Of a stretch of 64,000 bases of DNA, positions 21,260 through 30,647 are shown in pieces. The stretch spans positions 1-64,000 of the forward strand of contig NZ_JAQGJV010000078.1 of assembly GCF_028290435.1 (NCBI RefSeq), in the 5' to 3' direction. The translations under genes were made by a program, and so were the position numbers. Position 1 is the first letter of the stretch; the number at the start of each line of letters is the position of its first letter. This DNA is from Devosia sp. Its GTDB lineage: Bacteria; Pseudomonadota; Alphaproteobacteria; Rhizobiales; Devosiaceae. The notes below the pieces were generated by a model. It did not search any database. It saw only the letters and a list, made by a program, of their open reading frames with translations, and had not been told where the DNA came from.

Positions 21260-22213
21260 TTGGTTACGCTCATCGACAATTCCATCGACCGGCCGCGGCA
21301 TCCTGAAAAGGCCAATCGCCCGGATACCGTCACCCTGCGCAAGCCGGACTGGATTCGCGTCAAGGCGCCCGGTTCGCCGATTTACAAGGAAACCCAGGCC
21401 ATCGTGCGCGAGCACGGGCTGGTGACCGTGTGCGAAGAGGCCGGCTGCCCCAATATCGGGGAGTGCTGGAGCAAGAAGCACGCCACCATGATGATCATGG
21501 GCGAGATCTGCACCCGCGCCTGCGCGTTCTGCAACGTGCGCACCGGCATGCCCGGGCCGCTCGATCCGAACGAGCCCGAAAATGTCGCCAAGGCCGTCGA
21601 GAAGCTCGGCCTCCAGCACGTTGTCATCACCTCGGTGGACCGCGACGACCTGGCCGATGGCGGCGCCCGTCACTTTGCCGACGTGATCCTGGCCATCCGC
21701 GCCCGCAATCCGCGCACCACCATCGAAATCCTGACGCCGGACTTCCTGCGTAAGGAGGGTGCTCTCGAGATCGTCGTCGCCGCAAAGCCCGATGTGTTCA
21801 ACCACAATCTCGAAACCGTGCCGTCGAAATATCTCAAGGTTCGCCCCGGCGCCCGTTACTTCCACTCGATCCGGCTGCTGCAGAAGGTCAAGGAACTCGA
21901 CCCCACCATGTTCACCAAGTCGGGGATCATGGTTGGCCTTGGCGAAGAGCGCAACGAAGTGCTCCAGCTCATGGACGACCTGCGCTCTGCCGATGTGGAT
22001 TTCCTCACCATCGGCCAGTACCTGCAGCCGACCAAGAAGCATCATCCGCTGATCCGCTTCGTCACCCCCGACGAGTTCAAATCCTTCGCCACCGTGGCGA
22101 CCGCCAAGGGCTTCTCGCTGGTGTCGTCGAGCCCGCTGACTCGCTCGTCCCACCACGCAGGCGAGGACTTCGCCGCCCTCAAGGCCGCACGCCTCGCAAA
22201 GCTTGGTCACTGA
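21260..22213 (+). CDS. lipA: Lipoyl synthase
   Basis: Radical SAM enzyme that inserts two sulfurs into protein-bound octanoyl groups, making the lipoyl cofactor used by PdhB and PdhC encoded upstream. The 317-residue protein shows the auxiliary cluster cysteines (C58, C63, C69 in [12 protein letters not shown]), the radical SAM cysteines (C84, C88, C91 in CTRACAFC) and the cluster-ligating serine block RSSHHAG near residue 296. The start is TTG at 21260 behind a weak AGGA. The next gene begins within its stop (TGATG). Confidence 0.96.
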   Translation: MVTLIDNSIDRPRHPEKANRPDTVTLRKPDWIRVKAPGSPIYKETQAIVREHGLVTVCEEAGCPNIGECWSKKHATMMIMGEICTRACAFCNVRTGMPGPLDPNEPENVAKAVEKLGLQHVVITSVDRDDLADGGARHFADVILAIRARNPRTTIEILTPDFLRKEGALEIVVAAKPDVFNHNLETVPSKYLKVRPGARYFHSIRLLQKVKELDPTMFTKSGIMVGLGEERNEVLQLMDDLRSADVDFLTIGQYLQPTKKHHPLIRFVTPDEFKSFATVATAKGFSLVSSSPLTRSSHHAGEDFAALKAARLAKLGH

Positions 22214-22647
22214 TGAAGCGTTTTTTCGAGCACCACGTGCGGCACCTGCCGCAGAAAATGTACGAGATCGTCGCCGATCTTGAGGATTATCCGCGCTTCG
22301 TGCCGAACTGCAAAGCCATGACGGTGCGCCCTGGCAGTGCCGACGATACCAAGCTGGCCACCATGACGCTGTTTTTCGGGCCGATCACCCAGGCCTATAC
22401 CAGCCGCGTGGTGCTCGACCCGGCGGCGCATACCATCAAAGCCCAGGCCCTCGATGGCCCCTTCGCCTATCTCGATAGCGTCTGGAGCTTCGAGCCGGAG
22501 GGCATGGGCACCCGCGTGCGCTTCGAGGTCGACTTCAAGATTTCCAACGTCTTGATCGCCGCCGTGGCCGAGCCGGCCTTCGCCGCCAAGCAAGCCGAGA
22601 TCATCCGGGCCTTTGTCGACGAGGCCGACCGGCGTTACGGCGACTAA
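22213..22647 (+). CDS. Polyketide cyclase/COQ10-like START protein (RatA family)
   Basis: 144-residue SRPBCC-fold protein. The opening FEHHVRHLPQKMYEIVADLEDYP and FVPNCKAM are characteristic of the COQ10/RatA family. Members bind ubiquinone (COQ10) or are reported to act on the 50S ribosomal subunit (RatA); in alphaproteobacteria the quinone role seems more likely. It is translationally coupled to lipA (TGATG), an arrangement common in this class. Confidence 0.85.
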   Translation: MKRFFEHHVRHLPQKMYEIVADLEDYPRFVPNCKAMTVRPGSADDTKLATMTLFFGPITQAYTSRVVLDPAAHTIKAQALDGPFAYLDSVWSFEPEGMGTRVRFEVDFKISNVLIAAVAEPAFAAKQAEIIRAFVDEADRRYGD

Positions 22648-22729
22648 ACTCGTCCCACGCCACATTTTCCCAAGTATTTCCCACCCATGGTCTCTTGCGA
22701 GCGCTCAAGGGGCCGCGCATCGTCGTCAG

Positions 22730-22749
22730 GTTGAGAAGGCTTTCTCAAC
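22730..22749. repeat. Inverted repeat before the esterase gene
   Basis: GTTGAGAA and TTCTCAAC with a 4-base spacer, ending 15 bases before the start codon. It could be an operator or a leader hairpin close to the ribosome binding site. Confidence 0.5.
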
Positions 22750-22764
22750 GTGGGGGGAATCCAA

Positions 22765-23649
22765 ATGCGCATTCTGTTTATGGCCGCCGTTTCGGCGGCA
22801 CTGCTGACCTGTGCCGTTCCGGCAAATGCCGCCGGTATCGTCGAGTATAATCTTGAGGCCCCAAGCCCTGTTCTCGGGCGGCCAATACCCTACGCCCTCT
22901 ATAAGCCATTTCCGTTTCCGCCCGAGGGCGAACGCTGGCCCGTGGTTTATCTGCTGCATGGTCTGGGCGGCGCCGGTGGGGATTGGTTCACCTGGGGCAA
23001 TCTCGGGCCGATCCTGGATCAGGCGATTGCCGATGGACGCATCCCGCCCATGGTGGTGGTGGCGCCGAGCGCCGGTGACAGCTGGTATGTCGACAATCCC
23101 GATCCCGGCGGGCTGGGCCTGATCGACACCGCCTTCGCGACCGATCTGGTGGCAGCAATCGACACGAGCCTGCCGACGGCCGCGTGTCGTCAGGGCAGGG
23201 CTGTTGGCGGATTGTCCATGGGCGGGGCAGGCGCCTTGCTCCAGGCCATCAATCACCCGCAGACCTATGTCGCCGCCATGAGCTTTTCGGGCGCGCTGCA
23301 TCGGCCCATGCAACCGAACGATCCGCGTCAGCAATGGATTCCGGACCTTTACAAGAACGTCTTCGGCGCGCCGTTCGATGCGGCCCGGTTCAATGCTGCC
23401 AATGTGTTCAAGCGCGCTCCGAGCGTCAGGGCGCTGAAGGAAAAACCAGCGTTCTATCTCACCATCGGCGATCGGGATTATCCCGACCTGATCGAGGCCA
23501 ATGCCGTGTTTCACAACCTGCTGGTCACCACCAAGGCCGATGTCAGCCTGCGCATCGGGCCCGGCCACCATTATTGGGACACCTGGCAACAAGCTATCGT
23601 GCCGGCCCTCGAATGGCTGGCGCCCCATCTTGACGCCAGTTGCTCCTGA
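22765..23649 (+). CDS. Secreted alpha/beta-hydrolase, esterase D-like
   Basis: Predicted exported esterase of 294 residues. The ATG at 22765 follows GGGGGGA and opens a clear signal peptide (hydrophobic core FMAAVSAALLTCA, cut near ANAA-GI). The esterase D/S-formylglutathione-hydrolase-like fold shows the oxyanion block VVYLLHGLGG, the nucleophile elbow GGLSMGG, an acidic residue in GDRDYPDL and the histidine in GPGHHYWDTW. The substrate is unknown; export makes a formaldehyde-detoxifying role unlikely. Confidence 0.85.
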   Translation: MRILFMAAVSAALLTCAVPANAAGIVEYNLEAPSPVLGRPIPYALYKPFPFPPEGERWPVVYLLHGLGGAGGDWFTWGNLGPILDQAIADGRIPPMVVVAPSAGDSWYVDNPDPGGLGLIDTAFATDLVAAIDTSLPTAACRQGRAVGGLSMGGAGALLQAINHPQTYVAAMSFSGALHRPMQPNDPRQQWIPDLYKNVFGAPFDAARFNAANVFKRAPSVRALKEKPAFYLTIGDRDYPDLIEANAVFHNLLVTTKADVSLRIGPGHHYWDTWQQAIVPALEWLAPHLDASCS

Positions 23650-23726
23650 TCGGGCCTTGTTTATGGGGCCGATTGCCGTAAAAGGGACGGCGTCGTTCAC
23701 TCTTTGTTCGACACAGGGGGCAGGAA

Positions 23727-24092
23727 ATGATCAAGAAAATCGAGTGCGTCTGTATCGCAACCAAGAACGTCGCTGAGTCGGCGGCGTTCTATATTTCGCT
23801 GGGTCTCAAGCAGGCCTGGACGATCGAGCGGCCGCTGCCGAGCGGTCAGGTGTGGACGCTGACCGGGCTGAAATTCCCCGATGCCGCCAGTTCCGAACTG
23901 GTGCTCAGCGACAATCCCGATGTCGATTTCACCGAAATCGAGCTGGCAGTCGATGACGTGCGCGAAAGCTTCGCCAAAATGCGCGGCAATCCCGGCATCA
24001 CCTGGATACGCGAGCCGTTTGCCACCGAATCTGGCCACGTCGCCGTGATGGAAGCTCCTGACGGCAACGTGTTCGTGCTCGTCGGCGCCTAG
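23727..24092 (+). CDS. VOC-superfamily (glyoxalase/bleomycin resistance-like) protein
   Basis: 121-residue single-module VOC protein with paired beta-alpha-beta-beta-beta units: IECVCIATKNVAESAAFYISLGL at the start and ELAVDDVRESFAKMRGN in the second half, ending in MEAPDGNVFVLVG. Metal ligands are not obvious enough to name an activity. Its stop codon overlaps that of the convergent cinA gene by four bases (CTAG). Confidence 0.8.
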   Translation: MIKKIECVCIATKNVAESAAFYISLGLKQAWTIERPLPSGQVWTLTGLKFPDAASSELVLSDNPDVDFTEIELAVDDVRESFAKMRGNPGITWIREPFATESGHVAVMEAPDGNVFVLVGA

Positions 24093-24601
24093 CGCTCGGC
24101 CGCCTGCGTGCCAGTCAGCACCTGGATCACCACATCAAGCGCGGCGGCGACGCTGCGCTTGCGGATTTCGGCACGGCCGAGATCACTAAAGCGGTGTTCG
24201 ATGACCAGCGTTGCCAGTTCCGACGATACCGCCACATAGACCAGGCCGACCGGCTTCTTCTCGCTGCCGCCATCGGGGCCGGCGATGCCGGTGACCGCCA
24301 CGGCGTAGTCGGCATGCGCCGTATTGCGAGCGCCATCGGCCATGGCCCGGGCGACCTGGTTGCTGACGGCGCCATAATCGCGGATCAGCCGCGCCTGCAC
24401 ATGGATCATGCGTGACTTGGCGCTATTGGCATAGGTGATATAGCCGCCAAAGAACGCCGCTGACGAGCCGGGGATGTCGGTCAGCGCGGCGCCGATCATG
24501 CCCCCGGTGCAGCTTTCGGCGGTGACGATGGTTTTGCCCGCTGCGGTGAGCAAGGTGATGATCTGCTGGGCCGGATCGACCGTTGGCTTTGCCGCCGCCA
24601 T
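24089..24601 (-). CDS. CinA C-terminal domain, NMN amidohydrolase (PncC-like)
   Basis: 170-residue stand-alone CinA-C protein, predicted to convert nicotinamide mononucleotide to nicotinate mononucleotide in NAD recycling. Key blocks: TVAESCTGGMIGAALTDIPGSS near the N-terminus, GGYITYANSAK and VTGIAGPDGGSEKKPVGLVYVA. The start ATG at 24601 overlaps the ispDF stop by one base; a longer open frame to 24883 is antisense or frame noise in ispDF. The N-terminal molybdopterin-binding-like domain of full-length CinA is absent, as in many bacteria. Confidence 0.92.
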   Translation of the reverse strand: MAAAKPTVDPAQQIITLLTAAGKTIVTAESCTGGMIGAALTDIPGSSAAFFGGYITYANSAKSRMIHVQARLIRDYGAVSNQVARAMADGARNTAHADYAVAVTGIAGPDGGSEKKPVGLVYVAVSSELATLVIEHRFSDLGRAEIRKRSVAAALDVVIQVLTGTQAAER

Positions 24602-25791
24602 CAAGAATACCTCGGCAATTCTATACTCGCACTTGCCATCGCCACGATCCCTTCCTCCCGCCCGACAAAGCCGAGCTTCTCGCTTGTTGTCGCCTTGATG
24701 GCGATCCTTGAAGCTTCGATTCCCAACGCCTCGCCGATGACGGCGCGCATCGCCGGAACATGTTCGGCGATCCTGGGCCGCTCGGCAACTATTGTCACGT
24801 CGAGATTGACGATCCTTCCACCGGCTTTGCCAACAAGAAATCCAGCATGCTTGAGAAAAACCGTGGATGCTGCACCCTTCCACTGCATGTCGCTGGGTGG
24901 GAAATGAGTGCCGATATCACCCTCGCCGATGGCGCCCAGAATGGCATCGGTCAGTGCATGCAACGCCACGTCCGCATCGGAGTGTCCCTGCAGCTTTGCC
25001 GTATGCGCAATGCGCACACCGCCCAGCCACACGGCATCGCCGGGCTCGAACGGATGCACGTCATAGCCCGTGCCGATGCGGGTCTCCATGGGCTGGTCTC
25101 CTAGAATGATGCGCTCACCCCGCTCGAAATCCTCGGGATGGGTGATCTTGATATTGTCTCTGGCGCCCATGACCATGGCGACGCGCAGCCCGGCCCACTC
25201 GGCGATTTCGGCGTCGTCGGTGAACTGGCGCGGATTGCTCGCGGCGCGCATATGGGCGGAAAAAATCTGCCCGAAGCGGAATCCTTGCGGCGTCTGGGCG
25301 GCATAGAGCTGGCTGCGATCTTCTGTATTTACAATGACTTGGCCGTCCAGCGAGCGCTTGATAGTATCGGTGACCGACAGCGCGGGCAGGGCGCCGTCAT
25401 GGGTTTCCAGCACCGCGATCACGTCGCCGATCAGGTCCGGCGCGGCGAACGGCCGCGCACCATCCTGGATCAGCACCAGATCGGGTCGCAACGGCGCCAG
25501 CGCCTTGAGGCCGGCCAGCACCGAGGCCTGCCGCGCGGCGCCGCCGACGACAGGCGGCATCAGCCGGGGATCGGTCAGGCTCAGGGCTGCATAGCGCTCA
25601 CTGTGATCAGGGTGGATGACAGGCAAAATATGGGTGACGTGAGGATAGTTGAGGAAGGACTGAATAGTCCGGCTCAGCACAGGCACGCCGGCCAAAAGCC
25701 GGTATTGCTTGGGTTCGGAGGCTCCATCGACATTGACGCGCTCGCCCCGTCCGGCGGCGACGATGATGACAGCGATGGATTTAGCACGCAT
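24601..25791 (-). CDS. ispDF: Bifunctional IspD/IspF of the MEP isoprenoid pathway
   Basis: Fusion of 4-diphosphocytidyl-2-C-methyl-D-erythritol synthase (IspD, about 1-225) and 2-C-methyl-D-erythritol 2,4-cyclodiphosphate synthase (IspF, about 235-396), steps 3 and 5 of the pathway. IspD shows VAAGRGERV and PKQY, plus LIQDGARPF; IspF shows IGTGYDVHPF with the Asp/His metal ligands and GHSDADVALHALTDAILGA. The fusion is typical of alphaproteobacteria. I take the ATG at 25791; a GTG four codons upstream (25803) is possible. It is divergent from dusB. Confidence 0.95.
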   Translation of the reverse strand: MRAKSIAVIIVAAGRGERVNVDGASEPKQYRLLAGVPVLSRTIQSFLNYPHVTHILPVIHPDHSERYAALSLTDPRLMPPVVGGAARQASVLAGLKALAPLRPDLVLIQDGARPFAAPDLIGDVIAVLETHDGALPALSVTDTIKRSLDGQVIVNTEDRSQLYAAQTPQGFRFGQIFSAHMRAASNPRQFTDDAEIAEWAGLRVAMVMGARDNIKITHPEDFERGERIILGDQPMETRIGTGYDVHPFEPGDAVWLGGVRIAHTAKLQGHSDADVALHALTDAILGAIGEGDIGTHFPPSDMQWKGAASTVFLKHAGFLVGKAGGRIVNLDVTIVAERPRIAEHVPAMRAVIGEALGIEASRIAIKATTSEKLGFVGREEGIVAMASASIELPRYS

Positions 25792-25957
25792 GAGGGGTGG
25801 CACTCGAACAAGAAACTGTCGTATCTGCGTGGTCTAACGCTGGCCCCAGCAAGCGGCAAGGGCGACCGCTCAAATTGGATTGAACGGGCGATAAGTGGTT
25901 GCGTGCGGCGTCATTTTGACTATTGTGCAGGCAACAATCCGAAAATGACCGTTTCTG

Positions 25958-26968
25958 GTGCAGTCCTTGTCTGAAAATGCCTGCGAGTTGAGCATCGGCA
26001 ACCAGTCTGCCCGGAATAACGCGTTCCTCGCACCCATGGCTGGTATTACCGACCGCCCGTTCCGCGACATCGCCGAACGGTACGGCGCCGGTCTGGTCGT
26101 GTCCGAGATGATTGCCAGCGCGGCGTTGACCACCGGCAATGGCGATATGGTCCGTAAGCTTGGCAAGGTCGGAAACCTGCCGCACGTGGTGCAACTGGCC
26201 GGCTGCGAGCCCGAATGGATGGCCCTGGGCGCCAAGATTGCCTACGAAGCCGGCGCCGACGTCATCGACATCAATTTCGGCTGTCCTTCCAAGCGCGTAA
26301 CCAACGGCTATGCCGGCTCGGCGCTGATGCGGGTGCCGGACATCGCCATGACGCTGGTCGATGCAGTGGTTGCGGCAACGCCGTTGCCGGTCACGGTCAA
26401 GATGCGGCTGGGCTGGGATGATGACAGCCTCAACGCTCCGGACATGGCGCGGCGTGCGGTCAATGCAGGCGCGCGCATGATTACCGTGCATGGGCGCACG
26501 CGGCAGCAATTCTACAAGGGCTCTGCCCGTTGGGCGCCGGTGCGGGCGGTGGTCGATGCGGTAGACGTGCCGGTCGTGGTCAATGGCGACATCGTCGATC
26601 TGGAGAGCGCCCGTTCGGCGCTGGCCGAGTCGGGCGCGGCGGCGGTCATGCTGGGCCGTGGCGCGCAGGGACAGCCCTGGTTGGTTGGACAGATCGGGGC
26701 TCAACTGCGTGGCGAAGCGCCGATGGCGGCACCCGAGGGCGACGAACTGGTGGCGCTGATCCGCGAGCATTACGAGCAGATGCTGATCGAATATGGCGTG
26801 CAGGTCGGTGGGCGCGCGGCGCGTAAGCATCTCGATTGGTATGCCGAGGCGGCGGGGCTGGCGCTGGAAAAGCCGGTGCGCAATGCTCTGTTGAACAATG
26901 ACGACCCGAAAGCGGTGCTGGCGATGATTGGCGACATTTTTTCTGGCGACTGGAAGGCGGCGGCATGA
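25958..26968 (+). CDS. dusB: tRNA-dihydrouridine synthase B (NifR3)
   Basis: FMN enzyme that reduces uridines in tRNA. The 336-residue protein has [15 protein letters not shown], the catalytic cysteine C109 in [10 protein letters not shown], and [13 protein letters not shown]. The start is taken as the GTG at 25958; a TTG at 25967 is an alternative. The gene leads the dusB-ntrB-ntrC series long known as nifR3-ntrBC in rhizobia and Rhodobacter, and its stop overlaps the ntrB start (ATGA). Confidence 0.94.
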   Translation: MQSLSENACELSIGNQSARNNAFLAPMAGITDRPFRDIAERYGAGLVVSEMIASAALTTGNGDMVRKLGKVGNLPHVVQLAGCEPEWMALGAKIAYEAGADVIDINFGCPSKRVTNGYAGSALMRVPDIAMTLVDAVVAATPLPVTVKMRLGWDDDSLNAPDMARRAVNAGARMITVHGRTRQQFYKGSARWAPVRAVVDAVDVPVVVNGDIVDLESARSALAESGAAAVMLGRGAQGQPWLVGQIGAQLRGEAPMAAPEGDELVALIREHYEQMLIEYGVQVGGRAARKHLDWYAEAAGLALEKPVRNALLNNDDPKAVLAMIGDIFSGDWKAAA

Positions 26969-28089
26969 TCGAGGCTTTGGGGGCGGAAACGTCGACCGCC
27001 GTATTGCAGGCGCTGCCGCAGCCGATCATCGTCTGCGGCGAGCAGCACCAGATCGTCTTCGTGAACTATGCTGCCGAGGCCTTCTTTGGCGCCTCGATGA
27101 GCGTGCTGGCGCGGCAGCGGCTGGACGACCTGATCGCGTTCGGCTCGCCGATCATCAGCCTCGTGGAAACCGTCATGCTGCGTCGGGCGCCAATGACCGA
27201 ATACCGGGTGCGAGTGGGCTCGTCGCGCTTTGGCGATGAGCGCATTGCCGACGTCTTCGCCAGCCCGATCTCGGACACTGACGGGAGAGTGGCGCTGCTG
27301 ATCCAGGAGCGCACCATGGCCGATAAGATAGACCGGCAGATGGTCTCTCGCGGCGCGGCGCGCTCGGTGACGGGCCTGGCCTCGATGCTGGCCCATGAGA
27401 TCAAGAACCCGCTCTCGGGCATTCGTGGCGCGGCGCAGCTGCTGGAACAGAGCGTCGCCAGCGATGAGGTGCCCTTGGCGCGGCTGATCCGCGAGGAGAC
27501 CGACCGTATTGTCGGGCTGATCGACCGGGTAGAAGTGTTCGGCGACGAGCGGCCGCTGGAGCGCGAACCGATCAACATTCACGTAGTGCTGGACCGGGTG
27601 AAGCTGCTGGCCCGCAACGGGGTCGGGCAGGGCATTGCCTTCTCCGAGGAATACGATCCGTCGCTGCCGCCCGTGTTCGGCAATCGTGATCAGCTCATCC
27701 AAATCTTCCTGAACTTAGTGAAGAACGCCTCGGAAGCCCTTGAACGAACTCAAAAACCTGAAATAAAATTCTTCACCGCTTTCCGGCCGGGCATTCGCAT
27801 CAGCGTGATGGGCGTCTCCGAGCGTATCTCGCTGCCGCTGGAAATCGTCATCGAAGACAATGGCCCGGGCGTGCCCCCGGATATCCTGCCATTCCTGTTC
27901 GATCCGTTCGTGACCACCAAGCAGAACGGCTCCGGGCTGGGGCTGGCGCTGGTGGCTAAAATTGTCGGCGACCATGGTGGGGTGATCGATTGCGATAGCC
28001 GCCCCGGCCGCACGCGGTTCCGTATCCTGCTGCCGGTGGCCAGCGGGGCTTTCAGTACATCGCCGTTCGAAGAGGTTGGCGTCAAATGA
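26965..28089 (+). CDS. ntrB: Nitrogen regulation sensor histidine kinase NtrB
   Basis: Cytosolic kinase/phosphatase that relays PII-signalled nitrogen status to NtrC. The 374 residues comprise an N-terminal PAS domain (about 8-115), the dimerisation/phosphoacceptor helix with H144 in [11 protein letters not shown], and the ATPase domain ([27 protein letters not shown]). There is no TM segment, as expected. It overlaps dusB and ntrC by four bases each (ATGA), so the three are one unit. Confidence 0.95.
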   Translation: MIEALGAETSTAVLQALPQPIIVCGEQHQIVFVNYAAEAFFGASMSVLARQRLDDLIAFGSPIISLVETVMLRRAPMTEYRVRVGSSRFGDERIADVFASPISDTDGRVALLIQERTMADKIDRQMVSRGAARSVTGLASMLAHEIKNPLSGIRGAAQLLEQSVASDEVPLARLIREETDRIVGLIDRVEVFGDERPLEREPINIHVVLDRVKLLARNGVGQGIAFSEEYDPSLPPVFGNRDQLIQIFLNLVKNASEALERTQKPEIKFFTAFRPGIRISVMGVSERISLPLEIVIEDNGPGVPPDILPFLFDPFVTTKQNGSGLGLALVAKIVGDHGGVIDCDSRPGRTRFRILLPVASGAFSTSPFEEVGVK

Positions 28090-29534
28090 GCCATGTTGTG
28101 CTGCTTGCCGACGATGATGCCGCGATCCGCATGGTGCTCAACCAGGCGCTGACGCGAGCCGGATACGAAGTGCGCCCGACCGGCAATATTTCCACGATGT
28201 GGAACTGGGTCAGCCGGGGCGAAGGCGACGTGCTGATCACCGATGTGGCGATGCCCGATGGCAATGCCTTCGAGGTCATGCCCAAGATCAAGAAGCTGCG
28301 GCCCGACCTGCCGATGATCGTGATGAGCGCGCAGAACACCTTCATGACGGCCATCCGGGCCAATGAGGTTGGAGCCTACGAATATTTGCCCAAGCCGTTC
28401 GACATCACCGAGGTGTTGTCTGTGGTGGCGCGGGCGCTGGCGGACGCCAAGAAGCCGACGCGCGCGGAGCGCAAGGCCGAGGAGCCCGGCGAGACCATGC
28501 CGCTGGTCGGCCGCTCGACCGCCATGCAGGACATCTACCGGGCGCTGGCGCGGCTGATGCAGACCGACCTGACGGTGATGATCACCGGCGAGAGCGGCAC
28601 CGGCAAGGAACTGGTGGCGCGGGCACTGCATGATTTCGGCAAGCGCCGCAATGGACCGTTTGTGGCGATCAATATGGCCGCCATTCCGCGCGACTTGATC
28701 GAGGCTGAACTATTCGGGCACGAGAAGGGCGCCTTTACCGGCGCGAATACCCGCTCGTCGGGCCGGTTCGAGCAGGCCGAAGGCGGCACGCTGTTCCTCG
28801 ACGAAATCGGCGACATGCCGATGGATGCCCAGACCCGCCTGCTGCGCGTATTGCAGGAAGGCGAATATACGATGGTCGGGGGCCGCTCCTCGATCAAGAC
28901 CAATGTGCGCATCGTCGCCGCCACCCACCGCGATCTCAGCCAGATGATCCGGCAAGGGCTGTTCCGCGAGGATCTGTATTACCGTCTCAACGTGGTGCCG
29001 ATCCGCCTGCCGCCGTTGCGCGAGCGCATCGACGACATCGGTGACCTGGCAGCGCACTTCCTCAAGACCTCGCAGCGCGAGGGTGAACCGATCAAGTCGA
29101 TCGCGCCCGAAGCCATCCGGCTGATGCAGAACTATTCCTGGCCGGGCAATGTGCGCGAGCTGGAAAATCTGGTGCGACGGCTATCGGCGCTCTACGCCGA
29201 TGAAAGCATCTCGGCTGAGATCGTGCAGAACGAGCTCAATATCAGTGACAGGCCGCAGGCGGCCGGAGCTGCGGGGCCGATGGACGTATCGATGGCGGTC
29301 GAGACCCATGTCGGGCAGTTGCTACGCGAATATGAGCCGAACCTGCCGCCGGCGGGGCTCTATCAGCGGGTGATCGACCGCGTGGAAGCGCCGCTTATCG
29401 CCATGGCGCTCAATGCATGTGGCGGCAATCAGATCAAGGCGGCCGATTTGCTGGGGCTGAACCGTAATACCTTGCGCAAGAAAATCCGCACGCACAGCAT
29501 CGAGATCGTCAAGCACAGTCGCCGCAATGGGTGA
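28086..29534 (+). CDS. ntrC: Nitrogen regulation response regulator NtrC
   Basis: Sigma-54-dependent activator of nitrogen-limitation genes. The 482 residues comprise a receiver domain (phospho-acceptor D53), an AAA+ domain with Walker A GESGTGKE (168-175), an intact sigma-54 contact loop GAFTGA (215-220), Walker [14 protein letters not shown], and a C-terminal Fis-type helix-turn-helix ([20 protein letters not shown]). All parts needed for activation are present, in contrast to the NtrX encoded downstream. Its last 8 bases are shared with the next gene. Confidence 0.96.
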   Translation: MSHVVLLADDDAAIRMVLNQALTRAGYEVRPTGNISTMWNWVSRGEGDVLITDVAMPDGNAFEVMPKIKKLRPDLPMIVMSAQNTFMTAIRANEVGAYEYLPKPFDITEVLSVVARALADAKKPTRAERKAEEPGETMPLVGRSTAMQDIYRALARLMQTDLTVMITGESGTGKELVARALHDFGKRRNGPFVAINMAAIPRDLIEAELFGHEKGAFTGANTRSSGRFEQAEGGTLFLDEIGDMPMDAQTRLLRVLQEGEYTMVGGRSSIKTNVRIVAATHRDLSQMIRQGLFREDLYYRLNVVPIRLPPLRERIDDIGDLAAHFLKTSQREGEPIKSIAPEAIRLMQNYSWPGNVRELENLVRRLSALYADESISAEIVQNELNISDRPQAAGAAGPMDVSMAVETHVGQLLREYEPNLPPAGLYQRVIDRVEAPLIAMALNACGGNQIKAADLLGLNRNTLRKKIRTHSIEIVKHSRRNG

Positions 29535-30456
29535 GGCCGTGCGGCCGATTCTGTGCGTTGGTGCGCTGACGCTGGATACGATTTTCGAGATGGCGGAACT
29601 GCCGTCAGGGCCGGGGAAATTCATCCCGGTCGCGGCGGTGGAGATTGCGGCTGGCATGGCGTCGAGCGCGGCGACCGCGATAGCGCGGCTGGGTTGCGCG
29701 GTGGCGCTGTGGGCGTCAGTTGGCGAGGATGCGACCGGGACACGCCTCATTGGGGAAATAGCGGCCGAAGGCGTGGATTGTGCCGCGGTGCGAACCGTCT
29801 CTGGTGCCCGGTCGGCGTTCGCTACCATATTGGTCGATCAGGCGGGCGAGCGCATCATCGTGCCGCATTACGATCCTGCACTGCTGACGGCGCCAGAGAC
29901 CATGCCTGCGATTTCGGGCCGGACGCATTCGGCCGTGCTGGTGGACGTTCGCTGGCCGCTCGCAGCGGCGCGGGCGCTGACCGCAGCGCGGCAGGCCGGG
30001 ATCCCAGCGGTGCTGGATGCCGATGTCGCCCGGGCCGAGACTCACGCGCTGCTGCTGCCTCTGGCGAGCCATATCGTGGCGTCCGAGCCGGCGGCGGAGC
30101 AACTGACCGGCTGTGCCGGCCCGGCAGCGGCGGTGGAGCGGCTGGCTGCGCAGTTCGATAGCTTCGTGTCGGTGACCGCTGGGCCGAGCGGCGTCTATTG
30201 GTTCGACCGTGACAGCAAGCAGGTCCGCCATTGCGCCGCCCCCAGGATTGTGGCGCGCGATACCCTGGCGGCGGGCGACGTGTTCCACGGCGCTTTTGTG
30301 CTGGGCTTGGTCGAAGGCCGGCCGATGGAGTGGATCATGCGGTTCGCGGCGGTGGCAGCGGCGATCAAGTGTGAGTCGTTTGGCGGTCGCCTGGGAGCGC
30401 CGAAGCGGGGTGAAGTCGAAGCGCGAATGGTGTATGAGGGCGCCACGACATCGTAG
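29527..30456 (+). CDS. PfkB-family carbohydrate/nucleoside kinase between ntrC and ntrY
   Basis: 309-residue ribokinase-like protein. The N-terminal PfkB block is seen in [22 protein letters not shown], and the C-terminal signature in [16 protein letters not shown] with the catalytic Asp of the GAGD-type motif (here AAGD). The substrate is unknown; sugar, fructose-phosphate and nucleoside kinases share these features. The ATG lies inside the end of ntrC (8-base overlap), so it is translated from the ntr transcript. A perfect 12-bp hairpin follows it and may separate it from ntrY. Confidence 0.88.
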   Translation: MGEAVRPILCVGALTLDTIFEMAELPSGPGKFIPVAAVEIAAGMASSAATAIARLGCAVALWASVGEDATGTRLIGEIAAEGVDCAAVRTVSGARSAFATILVDQAGERIIVPHYDPALLTAPETMPAISGRTHSAVLVDVRWPLAAARALTAARQAGIPAVLDADVARAETHALLLPLASHIVASEPAAEQLTGCAGPAAAVERLAAQFDSFVSVTAGPSGVYWFDRDSKQVRHCAAPRIVARDTLAAGDVFHGAFVLGLVEGRPMEWIMRFAAVAAAIKCESFGGRLGAPKRGEVEARMVYEGATTS

Positions 30457-30518
30457 TTCGGGATCGTGTTTGCGGAGCATCTGGGCCCTGCGAGCATAGC
30501 TCTTCGGGCCTGATCGCC

Positions 30519-30558
30519 TAAAATCTCCCCACTGGGGAGATTTTACCGCCGAAGGCGG
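30519..30558. repeat. Double hairpin between the PfkB gene and ntrY
   Basis: TAAAATCTCCCC pairs perfectly with GGGGAGATTTTA over 12 bp with a 3-base loop (30519-30545), followed by CCGCC-GAA-GGCGG (30546-30558). The T-run in the right arm could allow termination in both directions. The CTCCCC/GGGGAG core recurs in hairpins at 11211 and in the 55407 element. The rest of the 191-base gap holds the ntrY ribosome binding site and presumably its promoter. Confidence 0.7.
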
Positions 30559-30647
30559 CCGGCGATCAGTGTCACATTTTGGCAACAATTGTCTTGAAGG
30601 GTTGGCGAAATTGGGCCAGACTCTGTTGTCTCCCGCGGAGAAGCCGT

